Source: Isotricha intestinalis
Taxonomy: Eukaryota; Ciliophora; Litostomatea; Vestibuliferida; Isotrichidae
Assembly (NCBI GenBank): GCA_023807065.1
Contig: JAJJLU010004331.1
Location: forward strand, 1 to 14,742
DNA: 14,742 nt
Reading direction: 5' to 3'
Below the pieces are notes generated by a model that was given only the letters and a program-made list of their open reading frames with translations, was not told where the DNA came from and made no database searches. Positions 7,190 to 14,742 of the stretch are shown in pieces. Each line of letters starts with the position of its first letter. Position 1 is the stretch's first letter. The position numbers and the translations under genes are program-made.

Positions 7190-9577
7190 ATGCATAAAAT
7201 TCTAAAAAAAAAAATTTTTCAAATTCTATCTTTCATATTTATTATTACAATTATAGTATTTTTCAAATTAAAGACTAAAAATAAAAATAATTTCCAAATT
7301 AGAAAAACTCAAAATTTAAATATAGAACAAATATGTCTTCAATCAAACGAAGATTTATTATCTTATTATCAAAAATCAACATTCCCATATTCTCAAAATT
7401 CAATATCAGTTTATAGTAAAGCATTAATTGATTATTTTGTAACAAGGGATACAAATTATTTAACTCATAATTATTTAACAAGAGCTTCTCGCTTTCTTTC
7501 AATATTACTATTAATAATAATAATAATATTATCTTATATAATAAGATTATTTTGTTATTGCTGTCCTTGTTGTTGTTGTAAACAAAAAGATAAAGGAAAT
7601 TGTTTAAAATATTTTTCAGTTTTAATGGCTTTAATTATGTCAGGTTCTTTAATAACTACAGGTTATTATGGTAAGAGTATGGAATATAAATTTATTAGTT
7701 CAATAAATGGATTGACTTGTTCTGTTTTTAAATTTATTTATCACTTCTATAAGGGAGATAGTTGTAATGAAAAACCAATATGGAGTGGATTTTATATATT
7801 TAAAATTATTCAGAAAACTCAGAATATTATAATTAATCTTGATTTATTCAATAATTATATTGTTAAAGATATAGAAAAATTGAATGAAATGGATTTTTAT
7901 ACAAGAATTTATAAAGAAGAAGAATTTGTTAAAAATGAAAATGAATTTTTTAAGAATTTAAATTTATCATTTAAAAGTCCTAATCCCAATGATAATTCAA
8001 CTAATATTACTTTTGATTTTTTGTATAATATATCTAATATAAATAATTATATTATTAATGATTTCAAAAAAGTAATTTATGAACCATTTGAAATTTTAAA
8101 ACTAATAGCAAATTTTATAATAGAATTAAAATCTAAAGAAGATATTCTTATTGCATCATTAAATAATTCATTAGATAAAATTTTAATTTTTCAAAGGACT
8201 TTTAATTTTTTAGCTTTTGATACAAGAGAAACATGGAATATATATTTAAATAAATTTTCAAAATACGGGAATTTATTTTTAGAATTTTTTTTTCCATTTT
8301 TTATATTTTTGGGAATAATAAACATATGTTGTATATTATTTTATGTAACATTTGATTTTCAATGGACAAGAATTCCAATGTTTTTAATATGGAATATTGA
8401 AACTTTAGTTTTATTTATAAGTTTAATTTTTGGATTATTTTTTAGTTTACTTTATTTAGAAGGAAAAGATGGAAGAGATATTATTAATTATTCTTTAACT
8501 TCATATAATTTAAATAATGATGGAATTATATTTAAAGGAGAAGGGAAAAAATTTTTAGATATATGTTTTAATGATGATGGCGATTTACAAAGTGTTTTTG
8601 AATTAAATATTAAAGAGTTAAATGTTATAAATGAATTAATTCAATATAAAAATATAAGCGATAAAGGAATTGAAATTATAAATAAAGAATTTGATAAGGT
8701 TAAAAGTGAAATTTTATTTTTTGAAAATTATTTGGAAAATATTGAAAATAGTTCATATTATTTGAAAGATAAAAAATTTGAATTTAATGAAATTTTAAAT
8801 GAATTTAGAAAATATTCTGATGGGAATTATGAAGGAAATTATCAATTTAAAGATAAATTATATGATGTTTGGGTATTTAATAAAAAATATTGTCCAGATG
8901 GATATAAATATATTTCTTTGAATGATACTTATTCAATTTCAAATAATAATTGTCTACTATTTACAGAAAGGAATGCTTTTCCTTATAATTATTCTTTGAT
9001 ATTGACTAAAGGAAATTATGAAAATTTGGAAATTGCGTTTAAAGTTTTTTATAAAAGTCTTAGTATATATTTTGAAAAATTGAAAAATTTTCTGTTGAAA
9101 ACAGTAATTCCACATTATAAAGATTATTATAGTAATTTAACAGAAATTAAAACAGTAATAAAAAAAGATTTAAATGTAATAAAGAAAAATATTAGTAGTT
9201 TATGTGACTTATATAATCCATATATAAATCAAAATGAATCTCTTTTTTCTTTTGCAAATTGCCGTTTTATGAATAGAGATAAAAATATATTTTTTTCTCA
9301 AATAGATAAATTAGGTTATCATTCAGCTAATTTAGCAAGTATAAATTATACTCTTTCTTTTTCTTTAATGCTTTCAAATATCTTTTTCTTTTTTATAATG
9401 ATGAGATATAAAAAAGAAAACAGAAAAATTGATGTTGATGAAATTATTATTGAAAAAGTAGAAGAAAAAAAAATAACTGTTCCAGAAAATATAAGTGAAT
9501 ATAATAAGCAAATACAAGATTTAATAAATAATCAAAATAATTTATCCTTCAATCAAGAAGATAATTCATTAAAATGA
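7190..9577 (+). CDS. Prominin-like five-pass membrane glycoprotein
   Basis: The 795-residue protein has the prominin plan: an N-terminal hydrophobic signal segment (9-26), a short outer domain, TM1 (about 102-121), a Cys-rich stretch directly after it (seven Cys between 122 and 130), TM2 (142-160), a first large outer loop (161-362), TM3 (363-386), a short inner loop, TM4 (395-421), a second large outer loop (422-714), TM5 (about 717-738) and a 57-residue polar tail. Length and spacing match animal prominins (about 860 residues), and a Cys-rich patch after TM1 is typical of that family. The outer loops carry several N-glycosylation sequons. Prominins localise to membrane protrusions and bind cholesterol; this role here is inferred from architecture, not identity. 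The ATG follows an in-frame TGA at 7157. The gene ends with TGA, with an in-frame TAA at 9593. Confidence 0.65.
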   Translation: MHKILKKKIFQILSFIFIITIIVFFKLKTKNKNNFQIRKTQNLNIEQICLQSNEDLLSYYQKSTFPYSQNSISVYSKALIDYFVTRDTNYLTHNYLTRASRFLSILLLIIIIILSYIIRLFCYCCPCCCCKQKDKGNCLKYFSVLMALIMSGSLITTGYYGKSMEYKFISSINGLTCSVFKFIYHFYKGDSCNEKPIWSGFYIFKIIQKTQNIIINLDLFNNYIVKDIEKLNEMDFYTRIYKEEEFVKNENEFFKNLNLSFKSPNPNDNSTNITFDFLYNISNINNYIINDFKKVIYEPFEILKLIANFIIELKSKEDILIASLNNSLDKILIFQRTFNFLAFDTRETWNIYLNKFSKYGNLFLEFFFPFFIFLGIINICCILFYVTFDFQWTRIPMFLIWNIETLVLFISLIFGLFFSLLYLEGKDGRDIINYSLTSYNLNNDGIIFKGEGKKFLDICFNDDGDLQSVFELNIKELNVINELIQYKNISDKGIEIINKEFDKVKSEILFFENYLENIENSSYYLKDKKFEFNEILNEFRKYSDGNYEGNYQFKDKLYDVWVFNKKYCPDGYKYISLNDTYSISNNNCLLFTERNAFPYNYSLILTKGNYENLEIAFKVFYKSLSIYFEKLKNFLLKTVIPHYKDYYSNLTEIKTVIKKDLNVIKKNISSLCDLYNPYINQNESLFSFANCRFMNRDKNIFFSQIDKLGYHSANLASINYTLSFSLMLSNIFFFFIMMRYKKENRKIDVDEIIIEKVEEKKITVPENISEYNKQIQDLINNQNNLSFNQEDNSLK

Positions 9578-9776
9578 TATTTTTTAATGTTTTAAATATT
9601 TTTGTGGAACATTTTTTTAATATTAAATTAAAAATTATAATCTTTTAAGATTAAAAACAAATTGTTTTATTATTAATCTAGATAATACTTAATTGATATT
9701 TTTAATAAATTATTGAGTAAATTTTTACTGTTTCTTTCTTCCTTTAAGTTAATATCAATTTCTTCTATTAAAGTTT
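9578..9776. other. Convergent 3' gap between the prominin-like and B-box genes
   Basis: A 199-bp A/T-rich spacer where two transcripts converge. It holds one small inverted repeat, TAATCTT/AAGATTA (9638-9653, two-base loop), whose role is unclear. No gene is seen. Confidence 0.5.
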
Positions 9777-12533
9777 TTATTCTGCTGATTTTTTATCTGC
9801 TTCTTCTTTTGTTTTTTTTTCAGCAGCAGCTTTTTTATCTGCTTCCTCTTTAGCTTTCTTTTCAGCAGCAGCTTTTTTATCTGCTTCTTCTTTTGCTTTC
9901 TTTTCTGCCTCAGCGTTCTTTTCTGCTTCCTCTTTAGCTTTCTTTTCAGCAGCAGCTTTTTTATCTGCTTCCTCTTTAGCTTTTTTTTCAGCAGCAGCTT
10001 TTTTATCTGCTTCCTCTTTAGCTTTCTTTTCTGCTGCAGCTTTTTTATCTGCTTCTTCTTTTGCTTTCTTTTCTGCAGCTGCTTTCTTTTCTGCTTCTTC
10101 TTTAGCTTTCTTCTCTGCAGCTGCTTTCTTTTCAGCTTCTTCTTTAGCTTTCTTTTCTTCCGCTGCTTTTTTATCTGCTTCCTCTTTAGCTTTCTTTTCT
10201 GCTGCAGCTTTTTTATCTGCCTCCTCTTTAGCTTTTTTTTCTGCAGCTGCTTTTTTTTCTGCTTCTTCTTTCGCTTTCTTTTCTGCTGCAGCTTTTTTAT
10301 CTGCTTCTTCTTTTGCCTTTTTTTCTGCAGCTGCTTTCTTTTCTGCTTCTTCTTTCGCCTTTTTTTCTGCAGCTGCTTTCTTTTCTGCTTCTTCTTTCGC
10401 TTTCTTTTCTGCTGCAGCTTTTTTATCTGCTTCCTCTTTTGCTTTCTTCTCTGCAGCATCTTTCTTTTCAGCCTCCTCTTTAGCTTTCTTTTCTGCAGCT
10501 GCTTTCTTTTCTGCTTCTTCTTTAGCTTTCTTTTCTGCTGCAACTTTTTTATCTGCTTCTTCTTTTGCTTTTTTTTCTGCAGCTGCTTTCTTTTCAGCTT
10601 CTTCTTTTGTTTTTTTTTCTGCAGCTGCTTTTTTATCTACTTCTTCTTTTGCCTTTTTTTCTGCAGCTGCTTTTTTATCTGCTTCTTCTTTAGCTTTCTT
10701 TTCTGCCGCTGCTTTCTTTTCAACCTCCTCCTTTGCCTTTTTTTCTGCAGCTGCTTTTTTATCTGCCTCTTCTTTAGCTTTCTTTTCAGCAGCAGCTTTC
10801 TTTTCAGCTTCCTCTTTAGCCTTTTTCTCTGCCTCAGCTTTTTTATCTGCCTCTTCTTTTGCCTTTTTTTCTGCAGCTGCTTTCTTTTCTGCTTCTTCTT
10901 TAGCTTTCTTTTCTGCTGCAGCTTTTTTATCTGCTTCTTCTTTAGCTTTCTTTTCTGCTGCAGCTTTTTTATCTGCTTCTTCTTTTGCCTTTTTTTCTGC
11001 AGCTGCTTTCTTTTCAACCTCCTCCTTTGCCTTTTTTTCTGCTGCAGCTTTCTTTTCTGCTTCTTCTTTTGCTTTCTTTTCTGCTGCAGCTTTCTTTTCA
11101 GCCTCCTCTTTAGCTTTCTTTTCTGCTGCAGCTTTTTTATCTGCCTCTTCTTTAGCTTTCTTTTCAGCAGCAGCTTTCTTTTCAGCTTCTTCTTTTGCTT
11201 TCTTTTCTGCTGCAGCTTTTTTATCTGCTTCCTCTTTAGCTTTCTTTTCTGCTGCAGCTTTCTTTTCAGCTTCTTCTTTTGCTTTCTTTTCTGCCGCTGC
11301 TTTCTTTTCAGCTTCCTCTTTTGCCTTTTTTTCTGCTGCAGCTTTTTTATCTGCTTCTTCTTTTGCCTTTTTTTCTGCTGCAGCTTTCTTTTCAGCCTCC
11401 TCTTTAGCTTTCTTCTCTGCTGCAGCTTTTTTATCTGCTTCTTCTTTTGCTTTCTTTTCTGCAGCTGCTTTCTTTTCTGCTTCTTCTTTTGCCTTTTTTT
11501 CTGCTGCAGCTTTTTTATCTGCTTCTTCTTTTGCTTTCTTTTCATTCTTTTCTGACTCTTCTTTTGCTTTTCTTTTAGATTCCTCTCTTATTTTCTTTTC
11601 TGTTTCTTCTTTTTTTCTCATATTTACAATATTCACCCCATCTAATAAAATATTACTTTTATCATTAATTAAATATTTTTCTATATTTAAAATAGAATCT
11701 GGAATTTTAATCTCTGAAGGTAAATCCAATTTCTTCTCATTGAATTGAATATCAATTAAATTATAGTAAATTTGAAAATTTAAATTTTTCTCATCTTTTT
11801 TCTTTAGATATATTTCTAAAATTTCTTCAGCAAATTGAATTTCCAATCTACTTTTTTCTTCAAATTTTGTATAACAATATTTTAAATTTTCAATTTCTTC
11901 TTCTAGAGATTGAATTATAGCATTAACTTTATTTTTATATTTTTCAATATAATTTTTACTTTCTTCAATTTTCTTATGAACAGACTCAATAACATCATCA
12001 TCTAAAATTATATCATCAAAATCAATTTTATTATGTTTTTTATGTTTACTACTACAATAAGGACAATAACTAACATTATCATCAAGACAATATTTTGTAT
12101 ATTGTTTATTTTGACCACAATTAATACAATAAGTATCAATCTGTTCAAAACTAATTACTTTTTTATGCATAGTTAAGTGATTTTCAATACATAATTCACA
12201 GTAAAATTTACCATTGCATTCTTTACAAAAATAATAAGGTGGAGTATGACCAAAAGAATTTTCATCTTTTTTTTCTTCACATTTAATTAAATTTTCTGGG
12301 ATATATTTAAATGTATTTAAAAATGTTTGAAGAGGAACATTACCATTATGATTATTTGGACAAGAATAATTAATATATGCTATACTTTCTTTTTTTTCAT
12401 CTTGAATTTCATGGATTAATGATATTTTAGGAATAAAATAACATTTTGGACATCGAAATGTTAAAAACAAATTTTCAGATGTCTCTATGAATGTTGATTC
12501 TTCTGTTCTTTTTGTCTGTTCTTCTGATTCCAT
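9777..12533 (-). CDS. B-box zinc-finger/coiled-coil protein with a long Ala-Glu-Lys helical repeat
   Basis: The 918-residue protein has three parts. Residues 28-167 carry paired metal-binding motifs: C28-C31 with C58 and H62, then C103-C106, C112-C115, H119, H123, then a B-box-type finger C136-C139, C149, C157-C160, H164, H167. Residues about 175-330 are helical, with a coiled-coil-like stretch around 183-245, the B-box plus coiled-coil order of TRIM-type proteins; no canonical RING, SPRY or other C-terminal domain is seen. Residues 334-918 are 41 full copies plus an 11-residue remnant of a 14-residue unit, AKEEADKKAAAEKK, running to the stop. Alternating acidic and basic residues suggest a long stable helix, perhaps a rod or spacer. 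An in-frame TAA lies six codons upstream of the ATG. It is divergent from the 12720 gene. The molecular role (scaffold, or ubiquitin-related if the N-terminal finger acts as a RING) is inference. Confidence 0.85.
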   Translation of the reverse strand: MESEEQTKRTEESTFIETSENLFLTFRCPKCYFIPKISLIHEIQDEKKESIAYINYSCPNNHNGNVPLQTFLNTFKYIPENLIKCEEKKDENSFGHTPPYYFCKECNGKFYCELCIENHLTMHKKVISFEQIDTYCINCGQNKQYTKYCLDDNVSYCPYCSSKHKKHNKIDFDDIILDDDVIESVHKKIEESKNYIEKYKNKVNAIIQSLEEEIENLKYCYTKFEEKSRLEIQFAEEILEIYLKKKDEKNLNFQIYYNLIDIQFNEKKLDLPSEIKIPDSILNIEKYLINDKSNILLDGVNIVNMRKKEETEKKIREESKRKAKEESEKNEKKAKEEADKKAAAEKKAKEEAEKKAAAEKKAKEEADKKAAAEKKAKEEAEKKAAAEKKAKEEADKKAAAEKKAKEEAEKKAAAEKKAKEEAEKKAAAEKKAKEEADKKAAAEKKAKEEAEKKAAAEKKAKEEADKKAAAEKKAKEEAEKKAAAEKKAKEEAEKKAAAEKKAKEEVEKKAAAEKKAKEEADKKAAAEKKAKEEADKKAAAEKKAKEEAEKKAAAEKKAKEEADKKAEAEKKAKEEAEKKAAAEKKAKEEADKKAAAEKKAKEEVEKKAAAEKKAKEEADKKAAAEKKAKEEVDKKAAAEKKTKEEAEKKAAAEKKAKEEADKKVAAEKKAKEEAEKKAAAEKKAKEEAEKKDAAEKKAKEEADKKAAAEKKAKEEAEKKAAAEKKAKEEAEKKAAAEKKAKEEADKKAAAEKKAKEEAEKKAAAEKKAKEEADKKAAAEKKAKEEADKKAAEEKKAKEEAEKKAAAEKKAKEEAEKKAAAEKKAKEEADKKAAAEKKAKEEADKKAAAEKKAKEEADKKAAAEKKAKEEAEKNAEAEKKAKEEADKKAAAEKKAKEEADKKAAAEKKTKEEADKKSAE
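9780..11534 (-). repeat. Tandem 42-bp repeat array, 41 full units plus a partial
   Basis: The array encodes residues 334-918 of the B-box protein, with no length variation: 585 codons equal 41 times 14 plus 11. Changes are confined to a few positions: position 6 is Asp or Glu, with occasional Val at position 5, Thr at position 1, and single Asp, Val, Glu or Asn changes elsewhere. At DNA level the units differ by many silent changes (for example the three Ala codons appear as GCAGCAGC, GCTGCAGC, GCAGCTGC and GCCGCTGC in the plus strand), while frame and protein stay constant. A typical unit is about 36% GC, clearly richer than its surroundings, and strongly purine-biased on the coding strand. 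Confidence 0.97.
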
Positions 12534-12719
12534 AAGTACTTTTTTGTTTTAATTCGTTTTTATTTATTAATTTAAATACTTTTAATTGGAGAAAAGTAAT
12601 TTTTAAATTTAACATTAAAAATCAGTTATTTAAATACTAAATAACAAGAAAATTATTCAATTTTTATATTTAAATATGTTTTCAAATTGTATTTTAATCA
12701 TATTTTAAATTTTAAATAA
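12534..12719. promoter_or_regulatory. Divergent intergenic region, presumed promoters of both neighbours
   Basis: These 186 bp separate the start codons of the B-box gene (minus) and the 281-residue gene (plus), so both promoters should lie here or partly inside the genes. No shared element was identified. The assignment rests only on gene orientation. Confidence 0.35.
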
Positions 12720-13565
12720 ATGTCTAAAGAAAAAATATATATTTTTCAAAATAGTGAATGGGAAGAAATAGAAATTACAAAAATACCAAATTCAATTAAA
12801 TATACTATTACATTTATTTCAGATGATAATCAATTAAATGAGATATTTAATTCAAAATTAATAATGTTTAATAATAATGAACACTTAATCTTTCATGGAA
12901 AATATATTACAGAAGAAAAGTTGGCTAAAAGAATTATTAATTCATCAATAATTATTTTATATTGTGAAAAATTAATAGAACATATTTATATAATTAAAAA
13001 AATAGAAGATTTATTATTTTATCATCAAAAAACAAATGAAATATATTTTAAAATTTTAACAAACTTTTTGCCTAAAAATTTTTCAAGTTTACATTGTTTT
13101 GATATTAATGAATTAAATATAAATAAATTCCTAAAAGATGATGAAAAACTAAAAGAAATAAAACCTGTTCCAATTAATGAATTAAATATAATTGAAGCAT
13201 ATATAGATGTAATATTTTTTAAGCCAAAATTCTCTCTTTTTCTTAACAAAGAAGAAAAAGAAATAAAAATTTCAATAAGTAATTCTTTTTATGAAGATGA
13301 AAATGAAGGATGTGTGGTAAAATTTGAAAAAAAAATACTTTATCCAAGAATATTTGATTATTTTATTTTAATAAAAGGAGAAAGAATAATACGAAAACAT
13401 TTTGATTATTCAAATATTGACCAAAAGGACTTTCAAATTTCTTTTTCACTACCTTTTTCCACTTTTGGAAAAAATATAATTTCAAAATTTAAAGAAATTA
13501 AATGTGAAGAACTAAAAAAAGAGGGAACTATTGAAATCACATTTAAAGGATTTATGATTTCTTAA
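12720..13565 (+). CDS. Hypothetical protein, 281 residues, no recognised domain
   Basis: I do not recognise this protein. It is a soluble-looking, mixed-charge sequence without a signal peptide, membrane segment, Cys/His cluster or low-complexity run, unlike its Asn-rich neighbours, so a folded globular protein is likely. The first 100 residues look beta-rich (KIYIFQNSEWEEIEI at the start, then YTITFISDDN and IIILYCEKLIEHIYII). The middle is helix-like (KKIEDLLFYH, INELNINKFLKDDEKLKEIKP). The C-terminal third again suggests strands (IDVIFFKPKFSLFL, KIKISISNSF, TIEITFKGFMIS). There is a TAA immediately before the ATG, so the start is secure. It ends in TAA, 123 bp from the convergent ARPC3 gene. 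Possible roles cannot be narrowed from sequence alone. Confidence 0.8.
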   Translation: MSKEKIYIFQNSEWEEIEITKIPNSIKYTITFISDDNQLNEIFNSKLIMFNNNEHLIFHGKYITEEKLAKRIINSSIIILYCEKLIEHIYIIKKIEDLLFYHQKTNEIYFKILTNFLPKNFSSLHCFDINELNINKFLKDDEKLKEIKPVPINELNIIEAYIDVIFFKPKFSLFLNKEEKEIKISISNSFYEDENEGCVVKFEKKILYPRIFDYFILIKGERIIRKHFDYSNIDQKDFQISFSLPFSTFGKNIISKFKEIKCEELKKEGTIEITFKGFMIS

Positions 13566-13688
13566 TCATATAAAATATTTTTTTTTCAAAAATTATAAAT
13601 TTTTTTAAAACAAATCATTATGTTTAATTTAACTTAAATTCTATTCTTTAAATTTTTAAAAGTTTATCATTAAATGAACAAATTAATC

Positions 13689-14240
13689 TTATTTAGAAGA
13701 TAGCATATCATAACCCATAAATTTCTTTTTTCCTAAAGCAAGCCAGAATTTTCTATCCATAGCTGATTTTTCATTTTCATACAAGATAAATATTAATCTA
13801 TCAACAACTTCTTTTCTAATTTCTTTTAAATATTTTTGAAGATTAGGAATTTCATTTTGTTTTTTATCAACTAAAACATTAAAGAAATTTTCTGTATTAG
13901 GAATATATTCACAAGAATCAACTAATTTTTTCATATTAGCTTTAGCAGTATTTGGTTCTGTATTCATATCTGTTTTCTCTAAACATTTTTGGATAAAAAC
14001 AGTAATATAAACTATTAATTTATCTGCGTCTCCGTCAATTGAATAATTTTTAAATAAAACATTTGCTCTGAAATATATTATTGCTTCATCAATTATATCT
14101 AATTCTATTGATTCTAATGGAACGTTCAGTTTAGAAATATCTAAACTAGGAGATTTGTTTTTTTTAAAATCTAAAACCGGAATTCCACAATATTTCGTAT
14201 CAGCTTCTTTTTTGTTGAATACTGAATGATATGACGGCAT
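13689..14240 (-). CDS. ARPC3: Actin-related protein 2/3 complex subunit 3 (p21-Arc)
   Basis: A 183-residue homologue of ARPC3, one of the seven subunits of the Arp2/3 complex, which nucleates branched actin filaments at the cell cortex. The recognisable features are the start MPSYHS, close to MPAYHS in animals, and the core IIDEAIIYFRANVLFKNY (49-66), followed by DADKLIVYITVFIQKCL (71-87), which match the family's DEAIYYFKANVFFKNY and the following YIT helix. The end, FWLALGKKKFMG (165-176), corresponds to the conserved FW...FM segment. Family members are usually about 175-180 residues, so it is full length. An in-frame TAA lies two codons upstream of the ATG, and the gene ends in TAA. Presence of Arp2/3 implies pseudopod, endocytic or similar actin networks in this organism; the other subunits are not in the window. 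Confidence 0.97.
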   Translation of the reverse strand: MPSYHSVFNKKEADTKYCGIPVLDFKKNKSPSLDISKLNVPLESIELDIIDEAIIYFRANVLFKNYSIDGDADKLIVYITVFIQKCLEKTDMNTEPNTAKANMKKLVDSCEYIPNTENFFNVLVDKKQNEIPNLQKYLKEIRKEVVDRLIFILYENEKSAMDRKFWLALGKKKFMGYDMLSSK

Positions 14241-14742
14241 TTTTTATATATAATTTTAATTTTATTTATTTATTAAATTATAATTGAAATTTGGGAAGAT
14301 TTTTTAATTTATTTTTTTCACATAAAAATATGAATTAAAATTTTAACAATAAGTTTATAAATAAAAATTCAAAATTTATAAAAATTTCAAACATAAACTG
14401 ATGATAGTTATGAAAAATATTGTATTTTTCTGTTTGGAATTTTTTTCTTAGTTTTCCAATAACAAAAATTATTTTAAAAGATAAGTTTTTCAATCAAAAA
14501 AATTTTGTATTATATTAAATCATTGAACTTACAAAAGAATTCACAAAAATATATATTTATTTATTTTTTTTCATTAATGTATTTAAAAAAGAATCATAAT
14601 TAATTAACATAAACATTTAATTTGCTTTTTAAATAGAGAAAAAAACTAGATTATTATTAGTATTGAAATTAGATAAATCAAAAAAGTTATAGAAGAACAA
14701 TTATAAAACATATAACTCATATTATTAACATTTTTAGTATTA
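14241..14742. other. 5' flank of ARPC3 and AT-rich end of window, no gene seen
   Basis: The first bases are the leader of the minus-strand ARPC3 gene. The rest is A/T-rich with stops in all frames on both strands. The only ATG-started ORFs are trivial (for example 16 codons from 14401). I see no RNA gene or repeat that I can support. Confidence 0.6.

Noticed and set aside
6387..7502. Minus-strand ORFs at 6387-6590 and 7299-7502, opposite the 5978 and prominin-like genes
   Set aside because: Both are short, antisense to longer supported genes, and of shadow composition.
9575..9595. Reassigned TGA in the prominin-like gene with read-through to TAA at 9593
   Set aside because: The extension would be only six codons, and no TGA occurs inside any long frame, so TGA as an ordinary stop is simpler.
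9780..11534. Regular repeat array considered as CRISPR
   Set aside because: The units are directly tandem with no unique spacers and are translated as one protein in a eukaryotic setting.
9755..11545. Long open frames in the other two minus-strand frames of the repeat array (Lys/Gln/Leu/Arg-rich)
   Set aside because: 42 bp is divisible by three, so each frame of a stop-free unit stays open along the array. The products are monotonous and the true frame has the Cys/His head and a proper start.
13025..13249. Minus-strand ORF opposite the 281-residue gene
   Set aside because: Short antisense shadow; the plus frame has a stop right before its ATG and globular composition.
14401..14451. Small ORF with a signal-like hydrophobic peptide (16 codons)
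   Set aside because: Too short and unsupported; such ORFs are expected by chance.

Overview
The window is nuclear-type DNA from an AT-rich unicellular eukaryote. The evidence is eukaryote-only families (ARPC3 of the Arp2/3 complex, a classical protein tyrosine phosphatase, a B-box zinc-finger protein, a prominin-like five-pass membrane protein), long Asn/Lys-rich low-complexity proteins, no ribosome-binding sites and no operon packing. Every complete gene is one uninterrupted ORF with an in-frame stop a few to about a dozen codons upstream of its ATG, so no intron is needed anywhere. TAA, TAG and TGA each end at least one gene, and glutamine is written CAA, which fits the standard code and argues against the reassigned codes of most ciliates. 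The exact lineage cannot be fixed from this sequence; an intron-poor, actin-using protist is the safest description.

Layout from left to right: the 3' end of a multi-pass membrane protein gene (2-448, +), cut by the window edge. Next is a 1 kb gap holding a decayed coiled-coil gene on the minus strand and a GC-rich hairpin. A complete paralogue of the first gene follows (1480-2493, +), with two strong inverted repeats just downstream. Then come a disordered Asn/Lys-rich protein (2857-4221, +), a stand-alone tyrosine phosphatase (4383-5315, -), a gap with a second gene-like remnant and an inverted repeat, a second disordered basic protein (5978-7054, +), a prominin-like protein (7190-9577, +), a B-box/coiled-coil protein whose C-terminal two thirds is a 42-unit, 14-residue Ala/Glu/Lys repeat (9777-12533, -), an unrecognised 281-residue protein (12720-13565, +) and ARPC3 (13689-14240, -). 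The last 0.5 kb holds no gene I can support.

The genes do not form a pathway. Orientations run + + + - + + - + -, as in a compact protist chromosome with convergent and divergent neighbours. The only clear local relationship is the tandem pair of membrane proteins at the left. The most unusual items are the very regular helix-forming repeat fused to a zinc-finger module, the prominin-like protein, the GC-rich hairpin in a very AT-rich gap, and the gene remnants on the minus strand.
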